Part shown: positions 9,532-19,879 of the stretch, piece after piece
Position numbering within the stretch: the first letter of the stretch is position 1
Layout of the letters: every line of letters begins with the position of its first letter
NCBI RefSeq assembly: GCF_004792665.1
Contig: NZ_SRZX01000009.1
Location: 1-64,000 of the forward strand
DNA length: 64,000 nucleotides
Reading direction: 5' to 3'
Source of the DNA: Marinobacter orientalis
GTDB taxonomy: Bacteria > Pseudomonadota > Gammaproteobacteria > Pseudomonadales > Oleiphilaceae
The notes under the pieces: generated by a model
What the model saw: the letters and a program-made list of their open reading frames with translations, nothing else
Told to the model about the DNA's origin: nothing
Database searches by the model: none
Translations under genes and position numbers: made by a program

Positions 9532-9966
9532 ATGCGTCTGAACGAACTTAGTCCGGAGCCTGGTTCACGTCCCGCCGCCAAGCGTGTGGGTCGTGGCATC
9601 GGCAGCGGCCTCGGCAAGACCGGCGGTCGCGGCCACAAGGGCCTGAAAGCCCGTTCCGGCGGCAGCGTTGCTCCCGGTTTCGAGGGCGGCCAGCAGCCGT
9701 TGGCCCGCCGTCTGCCGAAGTTCGGTTTCACCTCGCGCCAGCAGCGCTACGTGGCCGAAATTCGTCTTAACGAGCTGGCGAAAGTGGACGGCGACGTTGC
9801 CGACCTCGAGGCCCTGAAGAAAGCTGACATCGTTCGCGAAGAAATCCGCGAAGCGAAGGTCATTCTGTCCGGCGAACTGAGCCGTGCGGTGACCGTCAAG
9901 GGTCTTAAAGTGACCAAAGGCGCACGCGAGGCGATCACTGCCGCGGGCGGTAAAGTCGAAGACTAA
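9532..9966 (+). CDS. rplO: 50S ribosomal protein L15
   Basis: L15 is a late-assembly 50S protein. 144 aa, with the Gly-rich extended N-terminal arm ([18 protein letters not shown]) that threads into 23S rRNA, then the globular C-terminal domain. It starts one base after rpmD, so the two are probably translationally coupled. Confidence 0.98.
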   Translation: MRLNELSPEPGSRPAAKRVGRGIGSGLGKTGGRGHKGLKARSGGSVAPGFEGGQQPLARRLPKFGFTSRQQRYVAEIRLNELAKVDGDVADLEALKKADIVREEIREAKVILSGELSRAVTVKGLKVTKGAREAITAAGGKVED

Positions 9967-9983
9967 GACGAGTCGAGGACTAA

Positions 9984-11306
9984 ATGGCCAAGAACGCATC
10001 ATTGCCTGCGGGCGCGGGAAAAGGACTGGCAGAGCTGCGCTCGCGGCTCTGGTTTGTCTTCCTGGCACTGTTGGTGTACCGAATAGGTGCCCATATACCG
10101 GTTCCGGGTATCAACCCCGATCGTCTGGCGGCGTTGTTTGAGCAGAATCAGGGCACGATCCTGAGCATGTTCAACATGTTTTCCGGTGGTGCGCTTGAGC
10201 GGATGAGTATCTTCGCACTTGGTATCATGCCGTACATTTCGGCCTCGATCATCATGCAGCTCATGACAGCGGTCAATCCGACGCTGGAGCAGCTGAAGAA
10301 AGAGGGCGAGGCTGGCCGTCGCAAGATCAGTCAGTACACGCGGTATGGTACGGTTATCCTGGCCCTGGTTCAGGGCTTTGGTATCTCGGTCGGGCTTGCA
10401 TCCCAGGGTGTGACCTTTAACGACAGCTTCAGCTTCCATTTCGTGGCAGTTGTTTCTTTCGTCAGTGGTGCCGTGTTCATGATGTGGCTGGGTGAGCAGA
10501 TCACCGAGCGCGGCGTTGGCAATGGCATATCCTTGCTGATATTTGCCGGCATCGTTGCTGGCCTGCCCGGGGCCATTGGCCAGACACTGGAGCAGGCACG
10601 CAATGGTGAGATGAGCCTGCTTGTGGTTCTGGGTATTGCTATCCTGGCGGTTGCCGTAGTCGGCTTTGTGGTGTTCATGGAGCGCGGACAGCGCCGCCTG
10701 ACCATCAACTACGCCAAGCGGCAGCAGGGTCGTAAGGTATTCGCCCAGCAATCGAGCCATTTGCCGTTGAAGGTGAACATGGCCGGCGTTATTCCGCCGA
10801 TCTTTGCCTCTTCCATTCTGCTGTTTCCGGCGTCATTGGGGCAGTGGTTCGGCCAGGGCGAAGGTATGGAGTGGCTGAGTGATGTCTCCCAGGCACTGGC
10901 ACCGAGTCAGCCCCTGTATATCATTCTGTTTGCGGCAGCAGTTGTGTTCTTCTGCTTCTTCTATACGGCACTGATGTACAACCCGAAAGAAGTTGCGGAT
11001 AACCTCAAGCGCTCAGGCGCGTTTATTCCGGGCATCCGTCCGGGCGATCAGACTGCCAAGTATATTGACGGTGTTCTGACCCGCCTGACACTGTTCGGTG
11101 CAATGTACATTGCAGCAGTTTCCCTGTTCCCTCAGTTCCTGATGGTTGCCGGGAATGTTCCGTTCTATCTGGGCGGTACGTCACTGCTGATTGTTGTAGT
11201 CGTGGTGATGGATTTCATGGCTCAGGTTCAGTCGCACCTGATGTCTCATCAATATGATTCGTTGATGAAGAAGTCCAATCTCAAGGGCTATGGTCGGAAC
11301 GGCTGA
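9984..11306 (+). CDS. secY: Protein translocase subunit SecY
   Basis: SecY forms the protein-conducting channel of the inner membrane with SecE and SecG. 440 aa with ten predicted membrane segments; the first begins near [25 protein letters not shown], and the plug region [20 protein letters not shown] follows. The cytoplasmic loop with [15 protein letters not shown], which contacts SecA and the ribosome, is intact. Usual place between L15 and L36. Confidence 0.98.
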   Translation: MAKNASLPAGAGKGLAELRSRLWFVFLALLVYRIGAHIPVPGINPDRLAALFEQNQGTILSMFNMFSGGALERMSIFALGIMPYISASIIMQLMTAVNPTLEQLKKEGEAGRRKISQYTRYGTVILALVQGFGISVGLASQGVTFNDSFSFHFVAVVSFVSGAVFMMWLGEQITERGVGNGISLLIFAGIVAGLPGAIGQTLEQARNGEMSLLVVLGIAILAVAVVGFVVFMERGQRRLTINYAKRQQGRKVFAQQSSHLPLKVNMAGVIPPIFASSILLFPASLGQWFGQGEGMEWLSDVSQALAPSQPLYIILFAAAVVFFCFFYTALMYNPKEVADNLKRSGAFIPGIRPGDQTAKYIDGVLTRLTLFGAMYIAAVSLFPQFLMVAGNVPFYLGGTSLLIVVVVVMDFMAQVQSHLMSHQYDSLMKKSNLKGYGRNG

Positions 11307-11336
11307 TCCCGTTCCCCTTGAAAACTGGAGTCGACA

Positions 11337-11450
11337 ATGAAAGTACGCGCTTCGGTAAAGAAAATTTGCCGTAACTGCAAAGTAATTCGTCGCAATGGCT
11401 CGGTAAGGGTCATTTGCTCGGAGCCCCGTCACAAGCAGCGCCAGGGTTGA
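11337..11450 (+). CDS. rpmJ: 50S ribosomal protein L36 (zinc-ribbon type)
   Basis: A 37-aa protein starting [15 protein letters not shown], after GGAG at 11327-11330. It keeps the zinc-binding set C11, C14, C27 and H32, so it is the zinc-containing paralogue type. Basic C-terminus RHKQRQG. It ends the spc block in the usual order secY-rpmJ-rpsM. Confidence 0.96.
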   Translation: MKVRASVKKICRNCKVIRRNGSVRVICSEPRHKQRQG

Positions 11451-11493
11451 TCCAACACGGATCACGAACTGACATTGCAGAGGGTACGATCGA

Positions 11494-11529
11494 TAGCGCT
11501 TGACCTCAGGTGGGGTCAGGCGCTATTAT
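11494..11529 (+). promoter_or_regulatory. Alpha-operon promoter embedded in a 12-bp hairpin
   Basis: TTGACC (11500-11505), 18-nt spacer, TATTAT (11524-11529) make a plausible sigma-70 promoter ahead of rpsM. The same bases form an inverted repeat: TAGCGCTTGACC (11494-11505) pairs with GGTCAGGCGCTA (11514-11525) through 11 Watson-Crick pairs and one G-U, loop 8 nt, then TTATTT. It could terminate or attenuate spc transcripts, bind a protein, or both. Confidence 0.6.
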
Positions 11530-11592
11530 TTCGCGCCCTTTTATAGTGGCGGAAAATTCACACAGCAAAGCTTTGAACGCGGAGTAATTTGG

Positions 11593-11949
11593 ATGGCACG
11601 TATAGCCGGTGTCAATATACCCGATCACAAACATGCTGTTATCTCGCTGACTTACATCTTTGGAGTCGGCCGGACAGCAGCCCAGAAGCTTTGCGATGCA
11701 ACCGGCGTCAAGCCGGACGTCAAGGTCAAGGACCTGTCCGACGAGCAGCTTGAATCACTTCGTACCGAAGTAGGCAAGCTGGCCGTTGAAGGCGATTTGC
11801 GTCGTGAAGTTCAGATGAACATCAAGCGTTTGAAGGATCTCGGTTGCCACCGTGGTCTGCGTCATCGTCATGGCCTTCCGGTCCGTGGCCAGCGCACCAA
11901 GACCAACGCACGCACCCGTAAAGGTCCTCGCAAACCTATTCGTAAGTAA
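11593..11949 (+). CDS. rpsM: 30S ribosomal protein S13
   Basis: S13 forms head bridges and contacts P-site tRNA. ATG 11593 ([20 protein letters not shown]) gives 118 aa, the family length, with GGAG at 11581-11584. Conserved [20 protein letters not shown] lies near the C-terminus. In E. coli the S13 start is the target of S4 repression; I could not recognise the E. coli pseudoknot in the 60-nt leader here. Confidence 0.97.
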   Translation: MARIAGVNIPDHKHAVISLTYIFGVGRTAAQKLCDATGVKPDVKVKDLSDEQLESLRTEVGKLAVEGDLRREVQMNIKRLKDLGCHRGLRHRHGLPVRGQRTKTNARTRKGPRKPIRK

Positions 11950-11963
11950 ACAGGTAGGCAATC

Positions 11964-12353
11964 ATGGCAAAGCCAGGTACACGTACCCGTAAAAAGGTGA
12001 AAAAGACGGTTGTTGATGGCGTCGCGCACATTCACGCGTCCTTCAACAACACTATCGTGACCATTTCTGACCGTCAGGGCAACGTATTGTCCTGGGCCAC
12101 CTCTGGTGGTTCCGGTTTTCGCGGGTCACGCAAGAGCACACCTTTTGCTGCGCAGGTAGCAGCTGAAAGAGCCGGTAATGCGGCTGCTGAATACGGCCTT
12201 AAAAACCTGGACGTAGAGGTTAAAGGTCCGGGGCCCGGACGTGAATCCGCTGTACGCGCGCTGAATGGCTGCGGGTACAAGATCACTAACATCACTGATG
12301 TGACGCCGATTCCCCATAACGGTTGTCGTCCGCCCAAAAAGCGCCGCGTCTAA
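11964..12353 (+). CDS. rpsK: 30S ribosomal protein S11
   Basis: S11 is part of the 30S platform near the E site. 129 aa, with conserved [18 protein letters not shown] and the C-terminal [12 protein letters not shown]. It follows rpsM after 14 nt. Confidence 0.98.
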   Translation: MAKPGTRTRKKVKKTVVDGVAHIHASFNNTIVTISDRQGNVLSWATSGGSGFRGSRKSTPFAAQVAAERAGNAAAEYGLKNLDVEVKGPGPGRESAVRALNGCGYKITNITDVTPIPHNGCRPPKKRRV

Positions 12354-12371
12354 CACAGGAGACAGTGAATT

Positions 12372-12992
12372 ATGGCTCGTTACATAGGCCCGAAGTGCAA
12401 GCTGTCTCGTCGTGAAGGGACAGATCTTTTTCTGAAGAGCGGTGTTCGCGCGCTCGATTCAAAGTGCAACATTGAGACTCCGCCAGGTATGCACGGCGCG
12501 CGTCGCAGCCGTCTGTCCGAATATGGCGTGCAGCTTCGTGAGAAGCAGAAGGTCCGTCGTATCTACGGCGTACTGGAGAAGCAATTCCGCAACTATTACA
12601 AAGAGGCCGCCCGCGGCAAAGGCGCAACTGGTGAGAACCTGTTGCAGCTGCTGGAAGGTCGTCTTGATAACGTTGTATATCGCATGGGTTTTGGTTCTAC
12701 CCGTGCTGAGTCCCGTCAGCTCGTGTCTCACAAATCGATCCTGGTCAACGATAAGCTGGTGAACATTCCGTCTTATCAGGTCAAGCCAGGTGATGTTGTG
12801 AGTGTGCGTGAGAAGGCAAAAAACCAGCTTCGCGTTAAAGGCGCGCTGGATCTGTCTTCCAGCCGTGCACCGGTGGGCTGGGTAGAGGTCGACGCCAGCA
12901 AGATGTCCGGCGTTTACAGGTCAGTGCCTGAGCGCACTGAATTGCCGGCCGACATCAACGAGAACCTCATCGTCGAGCTTTACTCCAAGTAA
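12372..12992 (+). CDS. rpsD: 30S ribosomal protein S4
   Basis: S4 nucleates 30S assembly and represses the alpha operon in E. coli. 206 aa, starting [20 protein letters not shown], with the S4 RNA-binding domain ([20 protein letters not shown], about residues 95-115). No N-terminal zinc-binding Cys cluster is seen. Confidence 0.98.
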   Translation: MARYIGPKCKLSRREGTDLFLKSGVRALDSKCNIETPPGMHGARRSRLSEYGVQLREKQKVRRIYGVLEKQFRNYYKEAARGKGATGENLLQLLEGRLDNVVYRMGFGSTRAESRQLVSHKSILVNDKLVNIPSYQVKPGDVVSVREKAKNQLRVKGALDLSSSRAPVGWVEVDASKMSGVYRSVPERTELPADINENLIVELYSK

Positions 12993-13027
12993 AGCCCAGT
13001 TAGCAACGAGAGCAATTAGGGGCGTCT

Positions 13028-14032
13028 ATGCAGCGTTCAGTACATGAGTTATTGACACCTCGTACCATTGACGTGAAAGAATCAAGCGCCATGCGCGCCA
13101 AGGTGACTCTGGAGCCTCTGGAAAGAGGTTTCGGCCACACCCTCGGTAGCGCACTGCGTCGTATACTTTTGTCCTCAATGCCGGGCTGTGCCATTACCGA
13201 AGCACAGATTGACGGCGTTCTGCATGAGTACAGCGCGATCGAAGGTGTTCAGGAAGACGTCATCGAGATTCTGCTGAATCTCAAGGGCGTGGCCGTGAAA
13301 ATGGGCAGCCGGGACGATGCCGAGGTGACCCTCAGCAAAAAGGGCCCGGGCGTTGTCACTGCCGGTGATATCAAGCTGGATCACGATGTCGAGATCACCA
13401 ACCCGGAACATGTGATCTGTCACCTGAGTGCCAATGGTGAAGTGAACATGCGTCTGAAGGTTGCCCGTGGTCGCGGCTACGAGCCGGCTGATCAGCGGGG
13501 TCTGGACGAGGACGAGACTCGCGCCATTGGACGCCTGCAACTGGACGCAACTTTCAGTCCGGTCCGTCGCGTTGCCTACGCCGTGGAAAGCGCACGGGTA
13601 GAACAGCGTACCGACCTGGACAAGCTGGTTATTGATCTGGAAACCAATGGAACCATCGACCCGGAAGAAGCAATTCGCCGGGCGGCGACCATCCTCCAGC
13701 AACAACTGGCCGTGTTTGTCGATTTCGATCACGAGAAAGAGCCTGAGCGCGTCGAGGAAGAGGAAGAAATCGATCCCATCCTCCTGCGTCCGGTGGATGA
13801 TCTGGAATTGACAGTGCGTTCAGCTAACTGCTTGAAGGCTGAGAATATTTACTACATCGGCGATCTGATCCAGCGCACAGAAGTTGAGCTGCTGAAGACG
13901 CCTAACCTTGGTAAAAAGTCGCTTACCGAGATCAAGGACGTGCTCGCGTCCCGCGGTCTGTCACTGGGTATGCGTCTTGATAACTGGCCGCCGGCTAGCC
14001 TTCGTGGCGACGACCGGGTACTGGGCGGTTAA
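13028..14032 (+). CDS. rpoA: RNA polymerase alpha subunit
   Basis: Alpha dimerises to start RNA polymerase assembly and contacts UP elements and activators. 334 aa: N-terminal dimerisation domain with [20 protein letters not shown], an acidic linker (EREEEEE-like, about 235-245), and a C-terminal domain with [18 protein letters not shown] and the [12 protein letters not shown] helix-hairpin-helix. Normal position between S4 and L17. Confidence 0.98.
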   Translation: MQRSVHELLTPRTIDVKESSAMRAKVTLEPLERGFGHTLGSALRRILLSSMPGCAITEAQIDGVLHEYSAIEGVQEDVIEILLNLKGVAVKMGSRDDAEVTLSKKGPGVVTAGDIKLDHDVEITNPEHVICHLSANGEVNMRLKVARGRGYEPADQRGLDEDETRAIGRLQLDATFSPVRRVAYAVESARVEQRTDLDKLVIDLETNGTIDPEEAIRRAATILQQQLAVFVDFDHEKEPERVEEEEEIDPILLRPVDDLELTVRSANCLKAENIYYIGDLIQRTEVELLKTPNLGKKSLTEIKDVLASRGLSLGMRLDNWPPASLRGDDRVLGG

Positions 14033-14065
14033 TCGCCGATTAGTTTAAGGTAAGGAATCAGAGCA

Positions 14066-14464
14066 ATGCGTCATCGTAAGAGTGGTCGTAAGTTCAGCAG
14101 GACCAGTGCGCATCGCAAGGCCATGTTTCGGAACATGACTGCGTCACTGGTTGATCACGAGCTGATCAAAACAACGCTCCCCAAAGCGAAAGAGCTTCGC
14201 CGGGTAGCCGAGCCGTTGATCACGCTCGCAAAAAATGATTCGGTCGCGAATCGTCGTCTGGCGTTCTCACGCCTGCGTGACGATGCAGCGGTTGCCAAGC
14301 TGTTCAATGAGCTTGGTCCCCGTTACAACGAGCGTCCCGGTGGTTACCTTCGTATCCTGAAGTGTGGCTTCCGCGCCGGCGACAATGCCCCGATGGCATT
14401 TGTAGAGCTGGTTGGACGTCCGCTGGACATCGAAGCAGAAGAAGTGGATGAAAGCGAAGATTAA
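14066..14464 (+). CDS. rplQ: 50S ribosomal protein L17
   Basis: L17 is located at the tunnel exit. 132 aa, starting [20 protein letters not shown], with an acidic C-terminal tail. It ends the alpha operon and is followed by a strong terminator 17 nt later. Confidence 0.98.
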   Translation: MRHRKSGRKFSRTSAHRKAMFRNMTASLVDHELIKTTLPKAKELRRVAEPLITLAKNDSVANRRLAFSRLRDDAAVAKLFNELGPRYNERPGGYLRILKCGFRAGDNAPMAFVELVGRPLDIEAEEVDESED

Positions 14465-14481
14465 GCTCTTCGCCAGTACAG

Positions 14482-14514
14482 AAAAAACCGGAGGCTAACC
14501 CCTCCGGTTTTTTT
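14482..14514 (+). terminator. Terminator of the alpha operon
   Basis: CCGGAGG (14488-14494) pairs with CCTCCGG (14501-14507), 6-nt loop, A6 on the left and T7 on the right: a classical Rho-independent terminator closing about 13.7 kb of ribosomal genes. Confidence 0.93.
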
Positions 14515-14551
14515 ATACCTCTATTATTTCACCGTATATCGGTTCAGGGCC

Positions 14552-14587
14552 GTAGGTCGGTTTAGGCCCAAGGGGCCATAAACCGAC
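14552..14587. repeat. REP-like palindrome, copy 1
   Basis: GTAGGTCGGTTTA and its near complement TAAACCGAC flank a short core. The same terminal motif recurs at 43628-43659, 61528-61561 and 61584-61613. The copy lies between the alpha-operon terminator and the uvrA 3' end and could also act as the uvrA terminator. Confidence 0.7.
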
Positions 14588-14596
14588 GCCAGCCTT

Positions 14597-17434
14597 TCAC
14601 CGGCCACTCTCTTTCCCCTCCAGAACCCCCTTCAAATACCGCCCGGTATGCGATCCGGCAACCTCGGCCACCGCTTCAGGCGTACCCTCCGCCACAATGT
14701 CACCACCGCCAGAACCACCCTCGGGCCCAAGGTCTATAATCCAGTCCGCTGTCTTGATCACGTCCAGGTTGTGCTCGATCACCACGATGGTGTTGCCGTG
14801 ATCCCGCAGCCGCTGCAGCACCGTCAGCAATTGCTGGATGTCGTAGAAGTGAAGGCCGGTGGTGGGCTCGTCAAGTATGTAGAGAGTCTGGCCGGTATCG
14901 CGCTTTGACAGTTCCCTGGCCAGCTTCACACGCTGGGCCTCACCGCCAGAGAGCGTCACGGCGCTCTGGCCGAGGCGGATATAGGATAGCCCGACATCAA
15001 TCAGGGTCTGCAGCTTACGGGCAAGGAAGGGAACCGGATCGAAAAATTCCCTGGCCTCCTCGACGGTCATCGCAAGAACTTCGTGAATGTTCTTGCCCTT
15101 GTAGCGGACTTCCAGGGTCTCACGGTTGTAGCGCTTGCCTTTGCAGACGTCACAGGGCACGTAGACATCGGGCAGGAAGTGCATCTCGACCTTGATGACA
15201 CCGTCGCCCTGGCAGGCTTCGCAGCGACCACCCTTGACGTTAAAGCTGAAGCGGCCCGGCTTGTAGCCCCGTGAGCGGGCTTCCTGGGTGCCGGCGAACA
15301 GCTCGCGGATGGGCGTGAACAGGCCGGTATAGGTTGCCGGGTTAGAGCGTGGTGTGCGGCCAATGGGGCTCTGGTCAATGTCGATAACCTTGTCAAGCTG
15401 GTCCAGGCCTTTCAGTGATTCATAGGGCGCGTGGGTCAGGCTGGTGGCCTTGTTCAGCTTCGCGGCGCAGACAGGATACAGCGTGCTGTTGATCAGAGTG
15501 GACTTGCCCGAGCCGGAAACTCCGGTAACGCAGGTCATTACACCCAGCGGCAGGGTCAGCGTCACTTCGCGCAGGTTGTTGCCGGTGGCACCTTTGAGTA
15601 CCAGGCTTTTGCCGGTGCCGGTGTGGCGCTCCCCGGGGATAGGGATTTCCTTCTTGCCGCACAGGTACTGTCCGGTGAGAGACTCCCCGCAAGCAATGAT
15701 GTCTTCCGGTGTGCCCTGGGCAATGATATGGCCTCCGTGAACACCGGCCCCCGGCCCGATATCAATGACATGATCCGCTGCCCGAATGGCGTCTTCGTCG
15801 TGCTCCACAACGATGACCGTGTTGCCCAGGTCCCGGAGGTGGAAGAGAGTGGCCAGGAGGCGGTCGTTGTCCCGCTGATGCAAACCTATCGAAGGTTCAT
15901 CCAGAATGTACATGACACCCACCAGGCCTGCGCCGATCTGGCTTGCCAGCCGGATACGTTGAGCTTCGCCGCCCGAGAGAGTATCGGCGCTACGCTCAAG
16001 AGTCAGATATTCCAGCCCTACATTGACCAGAAACTGCAGTCTCTGGCGAACCTCCTTGAGAATCTTTTCGGCAATTTCACCCTTGCGACCGGGCAGGGCC
16101 AGTGTCCCGAAATAGTTGTGGGCGTCGCCCACCGGCATATGAGTGACATCGGAGATGTTGTTGTTTTCGATAAACACATGCCGGGCGCTGCGACGCAGCC
16201 GCGAGCCCCCGCATTCCTTGCAGGGCTGGGTGCTGAGGTTGCGGGCCAGCTCTTCGCGCATGCTCTGGGATTCGGTTTCCCGGTAGCGGCGTTCCAGGTT
16301 GGGCAGGATACCCTCGAAAGGATGAGCCTTCTCCATGATATGGCCGCGGGAGTTTACGTAGCGGAACGGGATCTCATCGGTACCGGAGCCATGAAGCAAT
16401 ACCTGGCGGAAGTCATCAGGCAGGTCCTCCCATGGGGTATCCATATCAACACCGTAATGCTCCGCAACGCTGTTCAGCATCTGGAAGTAATACACCGCCC
16501 TGCGGTCCCAGCCCTTGATGGCGCCCTCCGCAAGGGTGGCTTCAGGGTGCTGGACGATTTTCTCGGCATCAAAAAACTGTTTGACGCCCAGGCCATCACA
16601 GGTGGGGCAGGCGCCGGCGGGATTGTTGAAGGAGAACAGCCGCGGCTCCAGCTCACTGATGGCGTAGCCGCAGCGGGTGCAGGCATAGCGGGCGGAGAAG
16701 GTGTGTTCCTCGCCGTCGTTATCCATGGGGGCCACCAGCGCAATGCCATCGGCCAGCCCGAGTGCGGTCTCGAAGCTTTCCGCAAGCCGTTGCTCGAGCC
16801 CCGGCTTGACCTTGAATCGGTCCACAACCACATCGATCTGGTGCTTGCGTTTTTTGTCCAGGTCCGGCACATCGTCGATGTCGTAAACCCGACCATCCAC
16901 CCGCAGGCGGATAAAGCCCTGGCTGCGCATGGTGTCAATGACGTTGTGATGTTCACCCTTGCGATCCCGGATCACTGGCGCAAGAATCATCAGCTTGCTG
17001 TCCTCCGGCATGGCCAGCACCTGGTCGACCATCTGGCTGACGGTCTGGGCTTCCAGTGGCAGATCGTGGTCCGGGCATCGCGGTTCGCCTGCACGCGCAA
17101 ACAGCAAGCGCAGGTAATCGTAGATTTCGGTAATGGTACCGACGGTTGAGCGCGGGTTGTGGGAGGTGCTTTTCTGCTCAATGGAGATCGCCGGTGACAG
17201 GCCCTCAATATGGTCCACATCCGGTTTTTCCATCATCGACAGGAACTGGCGGGCGTAGGTAGACAGGGACTCTACATAACGGCGCTGGCCTTCGGCGTAG
17301 AGGGTGTCAAAGGCAAGAGACGATTTCCCGGAACCGGACAGGCCGGTGACTACGATCAGCTTATCCCTCGGTATATCCAGGTCAATGTTTTTCAGATTGT
17401 GGGTTCGCGCCCCTTTGATCTGGATATGGTCCAT
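14597..17434 (-). CDS. uvrA: UvrABC excinuclease subunit A
   Basis: UvrA recognises bulky DNA lesions and loads UvrB in nucleotide excision repair. ATG at 17434 ([20 protein letters not shown]) gives 945 aa (E. coli 940) with GAGGTG upstream; the longer open frame is not conserved. Two ABC cassettes are visible: Walker [20 protein letters not shown] and [15 protein letters not shown], signatures [15 protein letters not shown] and [15 protein letters not shown]. Zinc-binding CxxC pairs occur in CTRCGY and CEACQGDG. No convincing LexA box was found upstream. Confidence 0.98.
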   Translation of the reverse strand: MDHIQIKGARTHNLKNIDLDIPRDKLIVVTGLSGSGKSSLAFDTLYAEGQRRYVESLSTYARQFLSMMEKPDVDHIEGLSPAISIEQKSTSHNPRSTVGTITEIYDYLRLLFARAGEPRCPDHDLPLEAQTVSQMVDQVLAMPEDSKLMILAPVIRDRKGEHHNVIDTMRSQGFIRLRVDGRVYDIDDVPDLDKKRKHQIDVVVDRFKVKPGLEQRLAESFETALGLADGIALVAPMDNDGEEHTFSARYACTRCGYAISELEPRLFSFNNPAGACPTCDGLGVKQFFDAEKIVQHPEATLAEGAIKGWDRRAVYYFQMLNSVAEHYGVDMDTPWEDLPDDFRQVLLHGSGTDEIPFRYVNSRGHIMEKAHPFEGILPNLERRYRETESQSMREELARNLSTQPCKECGGSRLRRSARHVFIENNNISDVTHMPVGDAHNYFGTLALPGRKGEIAEKILKEVRQRLQFLVNVGLEYLTLERSADTLSGGEAQRIRLASQIGAGLVGVMYILDEPSIGLHQRDNDRLLATLFHLRDLGNTVIVVEHDEDAIRAADHVIDIGPGAGVHGGHIIAQGTPEDIIACGESLTGQYLCGKKEIPIPGERHTGTGKSLVLKGATGNNLREVTLTLPLGVMTCVTGVSGSGKSTLINSTLYPVCAAKLNKATSLTHAPYESLKGLDQLDKVIDIDQSPIGRTPRSNPATYTGLFTPIRELFAGTQEARSRGYKPGRFSFNVKGGRCEACQGDGVIKVEMHFLPDVYVPCDVCKGKRYNRETLEVRYKGKNIHEVLAMTVEEAREFFDPVPFLARKLQTLIDVGLSYIRLGQSAVTLSGGEAQRVKLARELSKRDTGQTLYILDEPTTGLHFYDIQQLLTVLQRLRDHGNTIVVIEHNLDVIKTADWIIDLGPEGGSGGGDIVAEGTPEAVAEVAGSHTGRYLKGVLEGKESGR

Positions 17435-17545
17435 AACACCTCGCTGTCGGAAAAAATGCAAATTATACCTCGTTTGTGGCCCGGCCGGCCAAGGCCGGGG
17501 TGCTTTTACGCACTTAAATGCAACATGCCCTGCCTGTGTGGCTTC

Positions 17546-17554
17546 TGTTACAAT
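17546..17554 (+). promoter_or_regulatory. Extended -10 promoter of the MFS gene
   Basis: TGTTACAAT is an extended -10 (TGnTATAAT class); the -35 is weak. The start point would be near 17561. A run of ten C (17581-17590) lies in the resulting leader, about 45 nt before the start codon. Confidence 0.5.
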
Positions 17555-17634
17555 GCGCAGCGATTTCGGAAGGGCGGGTTCCCCCCCCCCTTCCGGGCCC
17601 ATGTTTCCGGAACCCATATCAGGCAAGGCATTGC

Positions 17635-19005
17635 ATGAATTCACTGGAAAGACGCTCCGTCGCATCACTGGCATCCGTGTATGCCATGCGGATGCTCGGG
17701 CTCTTTATGGTAATGCCGGTGTTCGTCCTTCTTGGCAGCGACCTGAAGGGCGCTACTCCCGCCCTGATCGGCCTGGCCATTGGCGCCTATGGACTGAGCC
17801 AGGCGCTGCTGCAGATTCCGTTCGGCATGCTGTCGGATCGGGTCGGGCGCAAGCGCATGATCTATATCGGCCTGGTCCTGTTCACGGCCGGTAGTTTGCT
17901 GGCCGCGTCCACAGACTCCATATACGTCGTAATCGCGGGGCGGATTCTTCAGGGGTCTGGAGCTATCGCCAGCGTGCTGATGGCATTGCTCAGTGATCTG
18001 ACCCGCGAAGAAGAGCGCACCAAGGCCATGGCCACCGTCGGCATATCCATTGGCCTGTCCTTTTCCGTGTCGCTGGTGCTGGGTCCCTTGCTGGGTTCGG
18101 CGTTTGGCCTCTCCGGCATCTTCTATACCACCGCGGTTCTGGCGGTGGTGGCGATGGTGATTGTCCACCGACTGGTGCCCACCCCCCATGAGCACAAATC
18201 CAGTGCAGATACCCATCCTGCCCGGGCGATGCTGGGCAAGGTGCTCTCGGATAAACGACTGGTGCGACTCGATTTCGGGATTTTCGCCCTGCACCTGGTG
18301 CTGACTGCTATTTTCCTGGTGTTTCCGACATTGCTCCAGGATGGGCTGGGCCTGCCGTCGTCGTCCCACTGGTGGTTCTATCTGACGGTCATGGTGACGT
18401 CTTTTTTGGCCATGGTGCCGTTCATCATTATTGGTGAAAAAAAGCGCAGGATGAAACCGGTTCTGTGTGGCGCGATTGCAATGCTGGCGATTTCATCGGC
18501 GGCCATCGGTGGGCTATCCGGGAGCCTGACGGCTGCCTGGGGCGTACTGTTCTTTTTCTTTATGGCCTTCAACCTGCTGGAGGCCAGCCTGCCATCACTG
18601 GTCAGCAAGGAATCGCCCGCGGCGGCGAAAGGTACCGCCATGGGTGTCTATTCCACGTCCCAGTTTTTCGGCGCGTTTCTGGGGGGCGCCGTGGGCGGTA
18701 TACTTCTGGAGCAACTGGGATTGCCCGGCGTATTGTGGTTCATGGTCATCGTGCTGGTGCTCTGGCTGGGTGTGGCGCTGACCATGCCCAGCCCGGGTTA
18801 CACTGCCAGTTTCGTGGTACAGTTGCAGCATGTGTCGGACAGCCAGTTAGATGAAATTGACGGCGCCCTGAGAGGGATCCCCGGAGTGCAGGACGTCGTC
18901 ATACTGGAAGAGGCGGAGACGGCTTACCTGAAGGTGGATCGTCAGAAATTTGATGAACTGTCGCTTGCGGACTTTGCGTTTGTCCGGCAGGGTAGCAGTT
19001 CTTGA
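17635..19005 (+). CDS. MFS transporter with C-terminal YAM-like domain (YajR-like)
   Basis: A 456-aa major facilitator protein starting [20 protein letters not shown]; the frame is open further upstream but through the leader. About twelve membrane segments fill residues 10-385; motif A is visible as [13 protein letters not shown] soluble domain of about 68 residues follows ([20 protein letters not shown] to [10 protein letters not shown]), in the position and size of the YAM domain of E. coli YajR (454 aa). The substrate is unknown. uvrA / MFS / ssb is a Pseudomonas-type gene order. A homopolymeric C tract precedes the gene. Confidence 0.85.
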   Translation: MNSLERRSVASLASVYAMRMLGLFMVMPVFVLLGSDLKGATPALIGLAIGAYGLSQALLQIPFGMLSDRVGRKRMIYIGLVLFTAGSLLAASTDSIYVVIAGRILQGSGAIASVLMALLSDLTREEERTKAMATVGISIGLSFSVSLVLGPLLGSAFGLSGIFYTTAVLAVVAMVIVHRLVPTPHEHKSSADTHPARAMLGKVLSDKRLVRLDFGIFALHLVLTAIFLVFPTLLQDGLGLPSSSHWWFYLTVMVTSFLAMVPFIIIGEKKRRMKPVLCGAIAMLAISSAAIGGLSGSLTAAWGVLFFFFMAFNLLEASLPSLVSKESPAAAKGTAMGVYSTSQFFGAFLGGAVGGILLEQLGLPGVLWFMVIVLVLWLGVALTMPSPGYTASFVVQLQHVSDSQLDEIDGALRGIPGVQDVVILEEAETAYLKVDRQKFDELSLADFAFVRQGSSS

Positions 19006-19063
19006 AAATCGGAGGCCTGCAGGGAAAGCAGGCTATCCCTGAAAACAGAGTCAGGAGTAGATC

Positions 19064-19585
19064 ATGGCACGAGGCGTAAACAAGGTTATTCTGATCGGGA
19101 ATCTGGGACAGGACCCGGACACCCGCTATACCCCGAACGGCAACGCGGTGGTGAACCTGAACCTTGCCACCGACGAAAGCTACAAGGACAGACAGACCGG
19201 CCAGCTGGTGCCGAAAACCGAATGGCACCGGGTTGTGATGTTCGGCAAGATTGCAGAAGTTGCCGGCCAGTACCTGCGCAAGGGTTCAAAGGTCTACATC
19301 GAGGGCAAGCTGCAGACGCGCAAATGGCAGAACAAGGAAGGTCAGGACGTTTACACTACCGAGGTAGTGGTGGATATCAACGGCCAGATGCAGATGCTGG
19401 ACAGCCGTGGTGAAGGCGGCGGTGCGAACCAGGGTGCCCCGGCGGGCCGCCCGCAACAGGCAGGCAATGCAGCTCCGGCTACGGCAAGCCAGTCGGGCCA
19501 GCAGTCCGGTGGTGGCTCCAACCAGCCCTCACAGGGCAGCATGCCAGAGCCGGTTGATGACTTTGACGATGACATACCGTTCTAG
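19064..19585 (+). CDS. ssb: Single-stranded DNA-binding protein
   Basis: SSB protects single-stranded DNA and recruits replication and repair proteins. 173 aa: OB-fold in residues 1-110 ([40 protein letters not shown]), a Gln/Gly/Ser-rich linker, and the acidic tip DDFDDDIPF that binds partner proteins. It lies 58 nt after the MFS gene and has its own terminator. Confidence 0.98.
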   Translation: MARGVNKVILIGNLGQDPDTRYTPNGNAVVNLNLATDESYKDRQTGQLVPKTEWHRVVMFGKIAEVAGQYLRKGSKVYIEGKLQTRKWQNKEGQDVYTTEVVVDINGQMQMLDSRGEGGGANQGAPAGRPQQAGNAAPATASQSGQQSGGGSNQPSQGSMPEPVDDFDDDIPF

Positions 19586-19634
19586 AATCCCATTAATGTA
19601 AACTGTAACGTTTTCGTTGAATTTAGACCCCAAG

Positions 19635-19662
19635 TCCCCGCAAAAGCGGGGATTTTTGTTTT
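19635..19662 (+). terminator. Terminator of ssb
   Basis: TCCCCGC (19635-19641) pairs with GCGGGGA (19646-19652) around an AAAA loop, followed by TTTTTGTTTTT. Confidence 0.93.
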
Positions 19663-19733
19663 TGGCGCCTGTAATATTTTTCTTGATGCATTTTTATAAG
19701 TAGCCTCTAATTTTCCCCTGAATTGCCCGATAA

Positions 19734-19814
19734 ATGAAGAGCTATGGCCTGGCGCTGGCCACCTTTGGTGCCTACCGCCGACACGACAGGGTGATCTATT
19801 GGCGGGAGCGCTAA
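19734..19814 (+). other. 26-codon open frame of unknown status between ssb and ntrC
   Basis: The 215 nt between the ssb and ntrC terminators hold no recognised gene. One short frame (ATG 19734 to TAA 19814) encodes 26 residues ending YRRHDRVIYWRER; no clear ribosome binding site. It may be the tail of a lost gene. I do not recognise it. Confidence 0.2.
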
Positions 19815-19846
19815 AAAAATGGGGACAGAACCTGGGCTCTGTCCCC
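19813..19846 (-). terminator. Terminator of ntrC
   Basis: Read on the minus strand: GGGGACAGA (19846-19838), 8-nt loop, TCTGTCCCC (19829-19821), then A and T7. It lies 34 nt after the ntrC stop. The GGGGACAGA arms also resemble palindromes seen beside REP-associated Y1 transposases. Confidence 0.85.
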
Positions 19847-19879
19847 TAAAATCAACGAGCCCCGGTGGCTCGTCGATCG

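Noticed and set aside
11530..11592. S4-binding pseudoknot before rpsM
   Set aside because: The E. coli alpha-leader sequence and helices could not be recognised by eye; a covariance search is needed.
15431..17149. A 572-codon open frame on the + strand opposite uvrA
   Set aside because: It is the antisense of a highly conserved gene in GC-rich DNA; the translation shows no domain and its start lacks a ribosome binding site.
17545..17560. Possible LexA box CTG-N10-CAG between uvrA and the MFS gene
   Set aside because: Only the outer CTGT and CAG agree; the inner bases are not AT-alternating, and it overlaps a better promoter element. SOS control of uvrA is not supported here.
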